Shown here: positions 16,324 to 24,526 of the stretch, piece after piece
Layout: every line of letters starts with the position of its first letter
Numbering within the stretch: the first letter of the stretch is position 1
Source of the DNA: Brachybacterium sp. P6-10-X1
GTDB taxonomy: Bacteria; Actinomycetota; Actinomycetes; Actinomycetales; Dermabacteraceae
Length of the DNA: 64,000 bases
Assembly (NCBI RefSeq): GCF_001969445.1
Contig: NZ_CP017297.1
Span: 2,666,001-2,730,000 of the forward strand
Direction of reading: 5' to 3'
Program-made: the position numbers and the translations under genes
Notes under the pieces: generated by a model
Databases searched by the model: none
Seen by the model: the letters and a program-made list of their open reading frames with translations, nothing else
What the model was told of the DNA's origin: nothing

Positions 16324-18317
16324 CCGGCGGGCATGCTGCGGCCGGCGCGGCCGCTCCCGGAGATCGGCTGCCGCCGCCGCTGGCGACCCACCGCGCCGGG
16401 GAGGCCGCTCTGCTGGCGGAGTACCCGGACACGGCCGCCGTGCTCGCCGCCGCAGAGTCCCTCCGTGCGCTGGAGCTCCCGCACCTGGTGGACCTCGTGC
16501 CCGCCGAGCGCACTCTGCTGCTGGCCGGCACCGCACCCCGCGACCTCCAGGACCTCGCCGACCTGCTGCGGCACCTTCCCGCCCCGGCCGCGGAGCACTC
16601 CGACGCCGACGAGCAGACCCTCTCGGTGACCTACGACGGGGAGGACCTCGCCGAGACGGCGCAGCTGCTCGGGATGAGCACGGACGCGCTGATCAGGGCG
16701 CACACCGGCGCCGTCTGGACGGTGGCCTTCGGCGGTTTCGCCCCGGGCTTCCCCTATCTGGTCGCCGGCGACGACCTCCGCGGCATCGACCGGTCCCGTC
16801 CCGACGACGGATCCGCCGAGGACGGCAGCGGACCCGAGGCGGACCCCGATGCGCCCCCGTGGGACGTGCCGCGCCGCGCCGAGCCGCGCACCGCCGTCCC
16901 GTCCGGCGCCGTCGGCCTCGCCTCCCGCTACTGCGGCATCTACCCTCGGTCCTCCCCGGGCGGCTGGCAGCTGATCGGCCGCACCGAGGCGGAGCTGTTC
17001 GACGTCACCCGCACCCCGCCGGCGCTGCTGACGCCCGGCACCCGCGTGCGCTTCACCGCCCAGCGTCCCTCCGCGCGCCTCTCCGGCACCGCCAGCGCTC
17101 TGACCAGGTCACGCCGCGGGGCCGCCACGGTCTCCGAGCGACTGGCCCGGCGTCGGCAGCAGGCCGCGGACTCCACCGCACGCACGACGACCGCGCTCGA
17201 GGTCCTCTCCCCCGGACCCCGACTCCTGCTGCAGGACGGCGGGCGACCCGGTCAGGGTGCGATCGGCGTGAGCCCCTCGGGCGCCTTCGACCGCGGAGCC
17301 CTGGTGCGGGCCGATCTCGCCGTCGGCAATCCCGCGCACGCCGCAGTCCTCGAGGCCCTGGCCGGGCCGCTGCGCGTGCGGGCCCTCGCCCCGACCATCG
17401 TGGCCGTGGCCGGGGCGGAGGCCGCGCTCACGGTGCACCGCTCGGATCCGGAGGGCTCGGAGATCGAGGTGCCCGCCGGGAGCGACCGGGACGTGCCGAT
17501 CGCCCTGGATCCCGGCGATGAGCTGGAGCTGGGTCCGGTCGTCCACGGGCTGCGGCTGGTGCTCGCGGTGCGCGGCGGGATCCGTGGGGTGCGCCGTCAT
17601 GAACAGGCCGACGGAACCGGCGACACCCCCTGGGCGGAGCGGTCCGACACGCCCGACAGCACCCTCGACGCCGCCGACGCCCCGGTGCTGGGATCGCTGT
17701 CCCGGGACACCCTGTCGGGCCTGGGCCCTGCCCCGCTCGAAGCCGGTGACGTGCTCCTGGCCGGGGAGACGAGCGGACTGGACGCCGTCCCGGCCCCCTA
17801 CGCCCCGGCGCTCGAGGAGACCCCCGGGAGCGCGGGCGACCCAGCCGGTGCGGACGACGCCGACGACAGGGACCCGGACGACGGGGGCGAGGTCGATGAG
17901 CCGGACCGGCCGGCCGCCGGGCGTTCCCGGACGGGCCAGGTCGCCTCGGACCCGACGCCGCTCGAGATCCCCATGCTCCCCGGGCCGCGGGACGAACTGC
18001 TCGGCCGGGACGCGATGAAGGCCCTGCTCGGCACGGATTGGACCGTGCGCTCGGACTCCGATCGGATCGGTGTGCGCCTGGACGGGCCCTCCCTGCCGGT
18101 GCCGGACGGAGGCGCGTCGCTGCCCAGCGAGGCGATGGTGCCCGGCGCGATCCAGGTGCCGCCGTCGGGCCTGCCCGTCGTGTTCGGGCCCGACCATCCC
18201 ACCACCGGCGGGTATCCCGTCATCGGCGTCGTCCCCCGCACAGGGATCGACCGGCTCGCGCAGGCCGCCCCCGGGACGGCGGTGCGGTTCCGGCCGATCG
18301 ACGACGCCGCGCGCTGA
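16320..18317 (+). CDS. Fused 5-oxoprolinase subunits B and C (KipI-KipA)
   Basis: A 665-residue fusion of two proteins that are separate in E. coli and Bacillus. The KipI/PxpB half (about 15-255) has TVAFGGFAPGFPYL and the RTAVPSGAVGLASRYCGIYP segment. The KipA/PxpC half (about 285-665) has SPGPRLLLQDGGRPG, SPSGAFDRGAL and, near the end, ASLPSEAMVPGAIQVPPSG with FGPDHPTTGGYPVIG. An acidic, low-complexity insert lies within the KipA half at about 500-545. The GTG at 16320 overlaps the pxpA stop, so the two genes form one translational unit. Confidence 0.9.
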   Translation: MTGGHAAAGAAAPGDRLPPPLATHRAGEAALLAEYPDTAAVLAAAESLRALELPHLVDLVPAERTLLLAGTAPRDLQDLADLLRHLPAPAAEHSDADEQTLSVTYDGEDLAETAQLLGMSTDALIRAHTGAVWTVAFGGFAPGFPYLVAGDDLRGIDRSRPDDGSAEDGSGPEADPDAPPWDVPRRAEPRTAVPSGAVGLASRYCGIYPRSSPGGWQLIGRTEAELFDVTRTPPALLTPGTRVRFTAQRPSARLSGTASALTRSRRGAATVSERLARRRQQAADSTARTTTALEVLSPGPRLLLQDGGRPGQGAIGVSPSGAFDRGALVRADLAVGNPAHAAVLEALAGPLRVRALAPTIVAVAGAEAALTVHRSDPEGSEIEVPAGSDRDVPIALDPGDELELGPVVHGLRLVLAVRGGIRGVRRHEQADGTGDTPWAERSDTPDSTLDAADAPVLGSLSRDTLSGLGPAPLEAGDVLLAGETSGLDAVPAPYAPALEETPGSAGDPAGADDADDRDPDDGGEVDEPDRPAAGRSRTGQVASDPTPLEIPMLPGPRDELLGRDAMKALLGTDWTVRSDSDRIGVRLDGPSLPVPDGGASLPSEAMVPGAIQVPPSGLPVVFGPDHPTTGGYPVIGVVPRTGIDRLAQAAPGTAVRFRPIDDAAR

Positions 18318-18453
18318 GGCAGGCCCGACCCGGCGGCGCCACGCGCCCGAGTCGGCCGCACGCCCGAGGCGGCCGAGGTGCCTGAAGCGGCCGGGGGCGG
18401 ACACACCTCGGTCCGACGCCGCCGCCACCGCCCGCAGGTGCCACGATGGACCC

Positions 18454-18975
18454 ATGCCCCGACTGCTCCCGGACCCTGCCTACTTCGCGACCCTGCCCAA
18501 GGTCATCAGCTCCGGGTCGGTCATCCTGCGCGACGAGCACGGACATTTCGTGGTCGAGAAGCCGAACTACCGCGACCACTGGCTGCTGCCCGGCGGCGGC
18601 GTCGACCCCGGGGAGGACCCGCGCGAGTGCGCCCGGCGCGAGGTGGCCGAGGAGCTCGGCCTCGACGTCGGGATCGGGCGGCTGCTCGCGATCGACTGGC
18701 TGCCCTCCAGCGCAGTGCGCAGCGCCCCGATGGGCGTGCACTTCGTGTTCGACGCCGGAGTGATCCCCCGCGCCGAGCTCGAGGCCCGCATCGTCCCGCA
18801 GGCCGAGGAGCTCGACGACTGGGCGCTGATCGACGAGTCCGATGCCGAGATCCTCTCGATCTGGGGTGGTGCGCGGGCCCGGCGTGCCCTCGCGGTACTG
18901 CGGGGGGAGGCCGAGCTGGACCTCGCCTCCTCCGGGCACCGACCGTCGTCGCCGCCGCTCCAGGCCCGCGCGTGA
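18454..18975 (+). CDS. NUDIX hydrolase
   Basis: A 173-residue hydrolase of a nucleoside diphosphate linked to another group. The NUDIX box runs from Gly48 through Glu54 to REVAEELG at 62-69 and is complete. The natural substrate cannot be told. The ATG at 18454 has no ribosome site, but CACGAT lies exactly 6 nt upstream, a leaderless arrangement. Its stop overlaps the GTG of the next gene. Confidence 0.88.
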   Translation: MPRLLPDPAYFATLPKVISSGSVILRDEHGHFVVEKPNYRDHWLLPGGGVDPGEDPRECARREVAEELGLDVGIGRLLAIDWLPSSAVRSAPMGVHFVFDAGVIPRAELEARIVPQAEELDDWALIDESDAEILSIWGGARARRALAVLRGEAELDLASSGHRPSSPPLQARA

Positions 18976-20354
18976 CCCCGATGACGTCTTCCGCATCGCA
19001 GCTCCCCGCCGACAGCCCGGCCCTGACGCGGTCCCAGCGCCTGGACCGTCTCCCGTTCACCCGCAAGCACGCCAAGCTGCTGGGCGCCTCCGGGATCGGC
19101 TGGGCGCTCGATGCGATGGACGTCGGCCTGATCTCCTTCGTGATCGCCGCGCTCAGCGTGCACTGGGGCATCTCCAAGGGCGACGGCTCCGTGATCGCCT
19201 CGGCCGGCTTCGCCGGGATGGCGATCGGCGCGAGCGTCGGCTGGCTGCTGGCCGACCGGATCGGCCGACGCAGCGTCTTCGCCCTCACCCTGCTGGTCTA
19301 CGGTCTCGCCACCGGAGCGTCGGCGGTGGCGACGGGTGTGGGCGCGCTGATCGTGCTGAGGTTCATCGTGGGTCTGGGCCTGGGCGCGGAGCTGCCGGTG
19401 GCCTCCACCCTCATGAGCGAGTTCGCCCCCGCCCGGATCCGCGGCCGCGTGATCGTCTGGCTCGAGGCGTTCTGGGCACTGGGCTGGATCCTCGCCGCGG
19501 TGATCGGCACCTTCGTCGCCGCGTCGGGGCCGACGGGGTGGCGCTGGGCCCTCGCGGTCGGCCTGGTCCCCGCCGTGTACTCGCTGGTCATCCGGCTGGG
19601 CATGCCGGAGTCGGTGCGCTACCTGGAGAAGGTCGGGCACCATGAGCAGGCCGAGTCGGTGGTCGTGGAGTTCGAGCGCAGCGCGGGCGTCGACGTGCCC
19701 GGGGGTGCGGCTCCTGCCGAGCCCGGTGCCGTCGGCGACGTCCCCGTGGCCGATCAGGTGCGGGCCACCGGCGGCATCTGGTCACGGGCGCTGCGGCGGC
19801 GCACGGCCGGGCTGTGGGCGGTGTGGTTCTGCATCAACCTGGCCTACTACGGCGCCTTCATCTGGATCCCGACGCTGCTGGTGGACCGCGGGTTCACCCT
19901 CACCCAGTCCTTCACGTTCACGCTGATCATCACGCTCGCCCAGATCCCCGGCTACGCGATGGCGGCCTGGCTGATCGAGGTGCTCGGGCGGCGCTGGACG
20001 TTGACCCTCTTCCTGGCCGGCTCCGCCCTCGCCGCGACGGGCTACGGCCTGGCGGACAGCGAGGCCATGATCTTGGTGGCCGGGTGCCTGCTGAGCTTCT
20101 TCAACCTCGGGGCCTGGGGCGCGCTGTACGCGATCGGCCCGGAGCTGTACCCCACGGCCGTGCGCGGCACCGGCACGGGTGCGGCCGCCGCCTTCGGGCG
20201 GATCGCCTCGATGCTCGCGCCGTTCCTGGTGCCGGTGCTGGTCGTGACCGGCGGGCAGGCGCTCGCGTTCGTCGGCTTCGCGGTCGCCTTCGCCCTCGCC
20301 GCGGCGGCCGCCTTCACCCTGCCCGAGCAGCGCGGGCGCGCCCTGGCGGAGTAG
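18972..20354 (+). CDS. MFS transporter, NiaP/sugar-acid-like
   Basis: A 460-residue major-facilitator carrier with 12 predicted helices. The opening GIGWALDAMDVGLISFVIAAL and the loop LADRIGRRSVF (motif A) recall NiaP-like and aromatic/sugar-acid carriers. GPELYPTAVRGTGTG is the typical ELYP-R-G segment before helix 11. The GTG at 18972 overlaps the NUDIX stop (GTGA); an ATG three codons later (18981) is an alternative. Substrate unknown. It ends before a very strong hairpin at 20442. Confidence 0.85.
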   Translation: MTPMTSSASQLPADSPALTRSQRLDRLPFTRKHAKLLGASGIGWALDAMDVGLISFVIAALSVHWGISKGDGSVIASAGFAGMAIGASVGWLLADRIGRRSVFALTLLVYGLATGASAVATGVGALIVLRFIVGLGLGAELPVASTLMSEFAPARIRGRVIVWLEAFWALGWILAAVIGTFVAASGPTGWRWALAVGLVPAVYSLVIRLGMPESVRYLEKVGHHEQAESVVVEFERSAGVDVPGGAAPAEPGAVGDVPVADQVRATGGIWSRALRRRTAGLWAVWFCINLAYYGAFIWIPTLLVDRGFTLTQSFTFTLIITLAQIPGYAMAAWLIEVLGRRWTLTLFLAGSALAATGYGLADSEAMILVAGCLLSFFNLGAWGALYAIGPELYPTAVRGTGTGAAAAFGRIASMLAPFLVPVLVVTGGQALAFVGFAVAFALAAAAAFTLPEQRGRALAE

Positions 20355-20384
20355 AGCAGTCGAGCCGACCGGGGCTGCCCGCTC

Positions 20385-20440
20385 CGTCGCAGCAGGCAGG
20401 CCTGTCCCATCCCGTCACAGCAGGCGGGGCTGTCCCACCG
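20385..20440. repeat. Two tandem 28-nt repeats
   Basis: Copies at 20385-20412 and 20413-20440 share GTC-CAGCAGGC and CTGTCCCA blocks with a few differences. They sit directly before the long hairpin between two convergent genes. Confidence 0.55.
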
Positions 20441-20441
20441 A

Positions 20442-20498
20442 GCGTGCGGTCTGACGTGTCGGATACGGGGGTCGCATCCGACACGTCAGACCGCACGC
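20442..20498. terminator. Bidirectional terminator hairpin with perfect 23-bp stem
   Basis: Arms at 20442-20464 and 20476-20498 are perfectly complementary over 23 bp, with an 11-nt loop. The position between the convergent MFS gene (ends 20354) and the isomerase gene (ends 20525) suits termination of both. No T-run follows. Confidence 0.8.
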
Positions 20499-20524
20499 AG
20501 GGATCGGCGGAGTGGAGGTGGGCC

Positions 20525-20995
20525 TCAGCCCTTGTCGAGCGACCCGTCGTAGGCGCAGATCGCGTCCACCTTCGCGGCGGAGGACGAGTTCGGGTCGAAC
20601 TCGAGGTCCAGCCACACCTTGACCAGCTCCTTGGCCAGCTCGAGGCCGACCACGCGCTCGCCCATGCACAGCACCTGCGCATTGTTCGAGAGCACGGAGC
20701 GCTGCACGGAGTACAGGTCGTCGGCGGTCACGGCACGGACGCCGGGGACCTTGTTGGCCGCGATCGCGACGCCCAGGCCGGTGCCGCAGATCAGCAGCGC
20801 GCGGTCGGCCTCGCCGGCGGCGATCTTCTCCGCGGCCTCGACGGCGACGTTCGGGTAGTAGGTGCCGTCCTCGCGGCCGGTGACGCCGACGTCGACGACC
20901 GACTCGACGCGGGAGTCGCTCTCCAGCAGCTCCTTCAGCGCGCTCTTGTGGCCGAACCCGGCGTTGTCGGATCCGGTGACGATCTTCCAGCCCAT
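20525..20995 (-). CDS. RpiB-family isomerase, probable erythrulose 4-phosphate isomerase
   Basis: A 156-residue LacAB/RpiB-fold isomerase. The catalytic Cys70 lies in ICGTGLGVAIAANK and the N-terminal GSDNAGFGHK replaces the GsDHaGf motif. In tetritol pathways of Brucella (EryI) and Mycobacterium (DerI), RpiB paralogues turn D-erythrulose 4-phosphate into D-erythrose 4-phosphate. The kinase, carrier and dehydrogenase around it point to that job rather than ribose 5-phosphate isomerisation. The ATG follows AAGGAG at 6 nt. It is the last gene of the operon starting at 24238, and an exact 18-nt tandem duplication lies just upstream. Confidence 0.85.
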   Translation of the reverse strand: MGWKIVTGSDNAGFGHKSALKELLESDSRVESVVDVGVTGREDGTYYPNVAVEAAEKIAAGEADRALLICGTGLGVAIAANKVPGVRAVTADDLYSVQRSVLSNNAQVLCMGERVVGLELAKELVKVWLDLEFDPNSSSAAKVDAICAYDGSLDKG

Positions 20996-21007
20996 GATTG
21001 CTCCTTC

Positions 21008-21043
21008 GTGATGACGTGTACGTGGGTGATGACGTGTACGTGG
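21008..21043. repeat. Exact tandem duplication of 18 nt
   Basis: Bases 21008-21025 and 21026-21043 are identical. The duplication sits in the kinase-isomerase gap, just upstream of the isomerase ribosome site, and includes GTACGTGG. Confidence 0.7.
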
Positions 21044-21099
21044 TCCGTGCCCCCGTCGAGGACAACGCCCGCCGGTCGCGGAATGTTCCAGTGCTGCCC

Positions 21100-22803
21100 T
21101 CAGGCGGACAGCTTCTGACCGAGCAGGGTGACGATCTTCGAGAAGGAGATCGCGCCCGGATCGGCGGTGCCCACGGACTTCTCACCGTGGGTGCGGGCAC
21201 GACCCTTGTGGGCCACGATGTCCGCCGTGGCCTCGGCGGCCGCGGTGGCCTTGCCGGCGGCGACCGTGATGGCCTCCCCGGCCGTCCCGGTCGCCCCGGC
21301 CAGGCTCTCCCGGAAGGGTACGGCGGCGTCGACCATGGTCTTGTCCCCGGGCTCGGCCCCGCCGAGGCGCTCGACGGCCTCGACCGCCTGCACCAGCGCG
21401 GTGACGATCTGCTCATCGGTGACCTTCTCCTGGTCGGAGAAGGCGCTGCCCACACTGGTCAGCGCCGCGCCCCAGAGGGCCCCGGAGGTGCCACCCGCCT
21501 CGGCGGACCAGGAGGCCCCGGCCTGCACCAGCACGGTGCGGGCGCCGGCTCCGGCCTCGGTGGCACGCTGCGCGGTGGCGCGCGCGGCGCGGATGCCGAG
21601 CACCATGCCCTGGCCGTGGTCGCCGTCCCCGGCGATCGCGTCCATCCGGCCCAGCTCGGGCTCGAGCTCCTCGAGCAGCGTCTCGACGTCCCCGAGGATC
21701 TCGGTGACCTTCGCGGCGCTGGAGCGGGACTGCTCGGAGGCCTCCGGGATCGGATCCTCACCGGGGGTGTAGACCTCGCCGCGCTCTTGCCCGAGATCGC
21801 CCTGGACGGTGCCGCCGCGGCGGAAGGCGGGGGTGTCGGCGGGGGCCAGCCAGTGCTGCTCGAGCTCCTCGTCCAAGCGCATCACGGTCAGCGACAGACC
21901 GGCCATGTCGAGGCTGGTCACGTGTTCACCGATCTCGGGGCGCACCACGGTCAGCCCGGCCTCGGCGAGGAGCTCCGCGACGTGCTTCCACACGACGAAC
22001 ATCTCCTCGTACTTCACGGTGCCCAATCCGTTCAGGACCACGGCGACGCGCGTGGAGTCGAGCTCCGGGGTCTCCTGAAGCACCCCGTCGACCAGGATCT
22101 TCGCGAGCTCCGCGGCCGAGGGCATGGGCTTCTCGTCGATGCCCGGCTCGCCGTGGATGCCCAGTCCGATCGCCATCGTGCCCTCCGGGACGTGGAACAG
22201 GGCGTCATCGGCCCCGGGCAGCGTGCAGCCGTCGAAGGCGACCCCGAGCGAGCGGGTGGCGTCGTTGGCCTTCCAGGCCAGTCGCTCGGCGTCGTCGAGG
22301 TCGGCACCGGCCTGGATGGCGGCGCCGGCGATCTTGAACACCGGCAGGTCACCGGCGATGCCGCGGCGATCCCGATGGTCGCCCTCGTCCCCGGAGGCGA
22401 CGTCATCGCTCACGGCGACGATGCGCACGTCGATGCCCTCGGCGCGCAGCTTCTCGGCGGCGACGCCGAAGTGCAGGACGTCCCCGGCGTAGTGGCCGAA
22501 GCCGAGGATCACGCCGCCGTCGCCCGCCGCGTTGCGGGCGACGGAGTAGACCTGGTCGGCCGACGGGGAGGAGAAGATGTTCCCGCACGGGGCGCCGTGG
22601 GCGAAGCCGGGCCCGACCCAGCCGGCGAAGGCCGGGTAGTGGCCGGAGCCGCCGCCGACCACGAGGGCCGGCTGCCCCGTCGGCGTGGCGTCCTTGCGCA
22701 CCACGCCGCCGTGGACCTGCAGCAGCTCCTCGGGATGGGCGGCCACGAGGCCTTCCACGGCGTCGGCGGGGAAGGTCTTCGGATCATCGAACAGGTAGGT
22801 CAT
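21100..22803 (-). CDS. DhaK-DhaL family kinase, probable erythrulose kinase
   Basis: A 567-residue ATP-dependent kinase of the dihydroxyacetone-kinase family. The DhaK-like half has GGGSGHYPAF at 50-59 and His217 in GIHGEPG, the His that binds the ketose covalently. The DhaL-like half has the Mg-ATP motif GDGDHGQGM at 392-400. Family members LerK/DerK phosphorylate L- or D-erythrulose in tetritol catabolism. Between an isomerase of the DerI/EryI type and a polyol carrier, that role is more likely than dihydroxyacetone use. The stereochemistry cannot be decided from sequence. The start at 22803 is where the homologous MTYLFDDP begins. Confidence 0.87.
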   Translation of the reverse strand: MTYLFDDPKTFPADAVEGLVAAHPEELLQVHGGVVRKDATPTGQPALVVGGGSGHYPAFAGWVGPGFAHGAPCGNIFSSPSADQVYSVARNAAGDGGVILGFGHYAGDVLHFGVAAEKLRAEGIDVRIVAVSDDVASGDEGDHRDRRGIAGDLPVFKIAGAAIQAGADLDDAERLAWKANDATRSLGVAFDGCTLPGADDALFHVPEGTMAIGLGIHGEPGIDEKPMPSAAELAKILVDGVLQETPELDSTRVAVVLNGLGTVKYEEMFVVWKHVAELLAEAGLTVVRPEIGEHVTSLDMAGLSLTVMRLDEELEQHWLAPADTPAFRRGGTVQGDLGQERGEVYTPGEDPIPEASEQSRSSAAKVTEILGDVETLLEELEPELGRMDAIAGDGDHGQGMVLGIRAARATAQRATEAGAGARTVLVQAGASWSAEAGGTSGALWGAALTSVGSAFSDQEKVTDEQIVTALVQAVEAVERLGGAEPGDKTMVDAAVPFRESLAGATGTAGEAITVAAGKATAAAEATADIVAHKGRARTHGEKSVGTADPGAISFSKIVTLLGQKLSA

Positions 22804-22864
22804 CGCTCGTCTTTCTCGAAGGCGGGTGAGGGTGGGACGGAGGACGCGTCGGACGGGTGCCGGC

Positions 22865-24238
22865 TCAGGCCGGGCTCGCCGGGCTGTCCGCGCTCTCGGG
22901 GCCATGCTCGACAGGACCGTGCAGCCGAGGCTGGTGGACCTTCAGGAAGAAGGTCATCATGAAGGCGCAGGCGTACAGCAGCACGAACGCCCAGACCACG
23001 CCCACGTTGCCGCCCCAGGGACGCACGATCGCGACGACCGCGGAGCCGAGGAAGGTGGCACCGCCGGCGGCGGTGGTGTACATCGCCATCGCGGCACCGG
23101 TGTGCTTGGGGGCGAGCGCGGGCATGATCGCGCCGAGCGGGACGAAGCCGGCCAGCAGGATGCCGAAGACGGTGCCGGCGGCGACGGAGACGACGAAGCC
23201 CCAGTCCGAGCCGGCCGGGACGATGTGGGGCACGTACCACCACAGCAGCAGGCCGATGGCGGAGCCGACGATGCCGAACCAGCGCACGGTCCGCACCCAG
23301 CCGACCTTGTCGCCCAGCGCCCCGAAGGCGGCGTTGAACAGGATGTTGCCGGCATAGACGACGGTGGTCATGACCAGCCAGCGGGACTGGCCCCAGCCCA
23401 GCTGCACCGCGATCACGTTCGGCAGGATGATGAACATGCCGAACTCGGGGGCGGTGTTGATCAGCCGGGTCAGGAAGCCCATGGCGATCCGCTTGTTGGT
23501 GAAGGTCAACCGCAGGCCGGAGGAGATGACCGCACCGGCGCTCTCCCCCTCGGGGGCCAGACGGATGGAACCGTGGCGCTCCTTCACGCCGAACCAGGCG
23601 ATGCAGAACCCGATCGCGACGATGACGGTGGAGGCGATCATGGTCCACTTCTCACCGGAGAAGCCGCCGCCGAAGCTCGGGATCATGAACACGGCCACGA
23701 GCGAGCCCAGGGTGGGCAGGCCGCCGGTGAACATGACGTAGAACCAGCCGACGGCGGTGCCGTTGCGCCGTTTGTCCACCACGGCGTTGATCCACACCAG
23801 GAATGCGAAGGCGAACAGCGGGAAGCCGAAGCCGCGCAGGAAGTAGGCGGCCCCGACCAGGAAGGCGGAGTCGGTCTCCAGAGCCAGGAGGAAGGCGATC
23901 TCGAAGACGACCCAGACGGCGAAGCCGAGCGCCATCACGCGGCGCGGCCCCCACAGGTCCGAGAGCGCGCCGGCGAGGTAGGAGCCCACCAGCACCGCGA
24001 GGCTGTACATCGTGATGATGGTGGCGGCGAGGTTGATCATGTCGTCCCCGCCGCCGAAGGCGTTGGCGATGTGCGGGGAGACGAAGTTGGACTCGACGCC
24101 GTTGCCGGTCATGAAGACCAGCACGCCCAGGAAGCCCCAGCGCAGGGCGTGGGGGAAGCCGAGACGGTCCAGGAACGGCTCTCTGGTCGTCGTTCCCGGT
24201 GCGGGGACGGCGCCGGTCTCGCTGGGTACCGAGCTCAT
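22865..24238 (-). CDS. MFS polyol transporter (RbtT/DalT/CsbX-like)
   Basis: A 457-residue carrier with 12 predicted helices. Motif A is LSDLWGPRRVMALG near residue 95, and the LRWGFLGVLVFMTGNGVESNFVSPHI start is typical of ribitol/arabitol-type symporters. It is the first gene of the carrier-kinase-isomerase operon. The ATG at 24238 follows AGGAG. A promoter whose -35 box lies in the shared tetritol operator is 88-117 nt upstream. Confidence 0.85.
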   Translation of the reverse strand: MSSVPSETGAVPAPGTTTREPFLDRLGFPHALRWGFLGVLVFMTGNGVESNFVSPHIANAFGGGDDMINLAATIITMYSLAVLVGSYLAGALSDLWGPRRVMALGFAVWVVFEIAFLLALETDSAFLVGAAYFLRGFGFPLFAFAFLVWINAVVDKRRNGTAVGWFYVMFTGGLPTLGSLVAVFMIPSFGGGFSGEKWTMIASTVIVAIGFCIAWFGVKERHGSIRLAPEGESAGAVISSGLRLTFTNKRIAMGFLTRLINTAPEFGMFIILPNVIAVQLGWGQSRWLVMTTVVYAGNILFNAAFGALGDKVGWVRTVRWFGIVGSAIGLLLWWYVPHIVPAGSDWGFVVSVAAGTVFGILLAGFVPLGAIMPALAPKHTGAAMAMYTTAAGGATFLGSAVVAIVRPWGGNVGVVWAFVLLYACAFMMTFFLKVHQPRLHGPVEHGPESADSPASPA

Positions 24239-24325
24239 ACAGGACACTCCTTCGTGCGGGGGCGGCCGACGATCGGCCTTCACGGCGGACCGATCGCGAG
24301 CGTGCCCCGGCGGTCGGTCGGCTCG

Positions 24326-24355
24326 ACCATAGGCCTCCCCTCGAACATTCGTCAA
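24326..24355 (-). promoter_or_regulatory. Promoter of the carrier-kinase-isomerase operon
   Basis: On the minus strand TTGACG (24355-24350) and TATGGT (24331-24326) are spaced by 18 nt. The -35 box lies inside the palindromic operator, so a bound regulator would block RNA polymerase. Confidence 0.7.
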
Positions 24356-24367
24356 GCACAAATGTTC
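24343..24367. promoter_or_regulatory. Tetritol-regulon operator, copy 1
   Basis: The arms GAACATT (24343-24349) and AATGTTC (24361-24367) are a perfect inverted repeat around 11 nt. A 23-nt stretch of it recurs unchanged at 30702-30724 before the dehydrogenase gene. The SorC/EryD-like regulator at 30920-31867 is the obvious candidate to bind it. Confidence 0.75.
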
Positions 24368-24444
24368 ACCTCGGGCGTGTCATGGGTCTCCTTCACGACG
24401 CGAGCCCCAGCCGACGGTGACGACACGACGGGCCGGGTCGACGA

Positions 24445-24481
24445 CGCGGGGCCGACGACCGCACCGGTCGTCGGCCCCGCG
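24445..24481 (-). terminator. Terminator of the tetritol ABC operon
   Basis: A perfect 16-bp stem (24445-24460 with 24466-24481) and a 5-nt loop lie 46 nt beyond the receptor stop codon. It separates this operon from the operator of the next one. Confidence 0.75.
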
Positions 24482-24526
24482 GCACCACCAGCGGTGTCGT
24501 GCCGTCGGCCCCTCGGAGCCGGTGGT

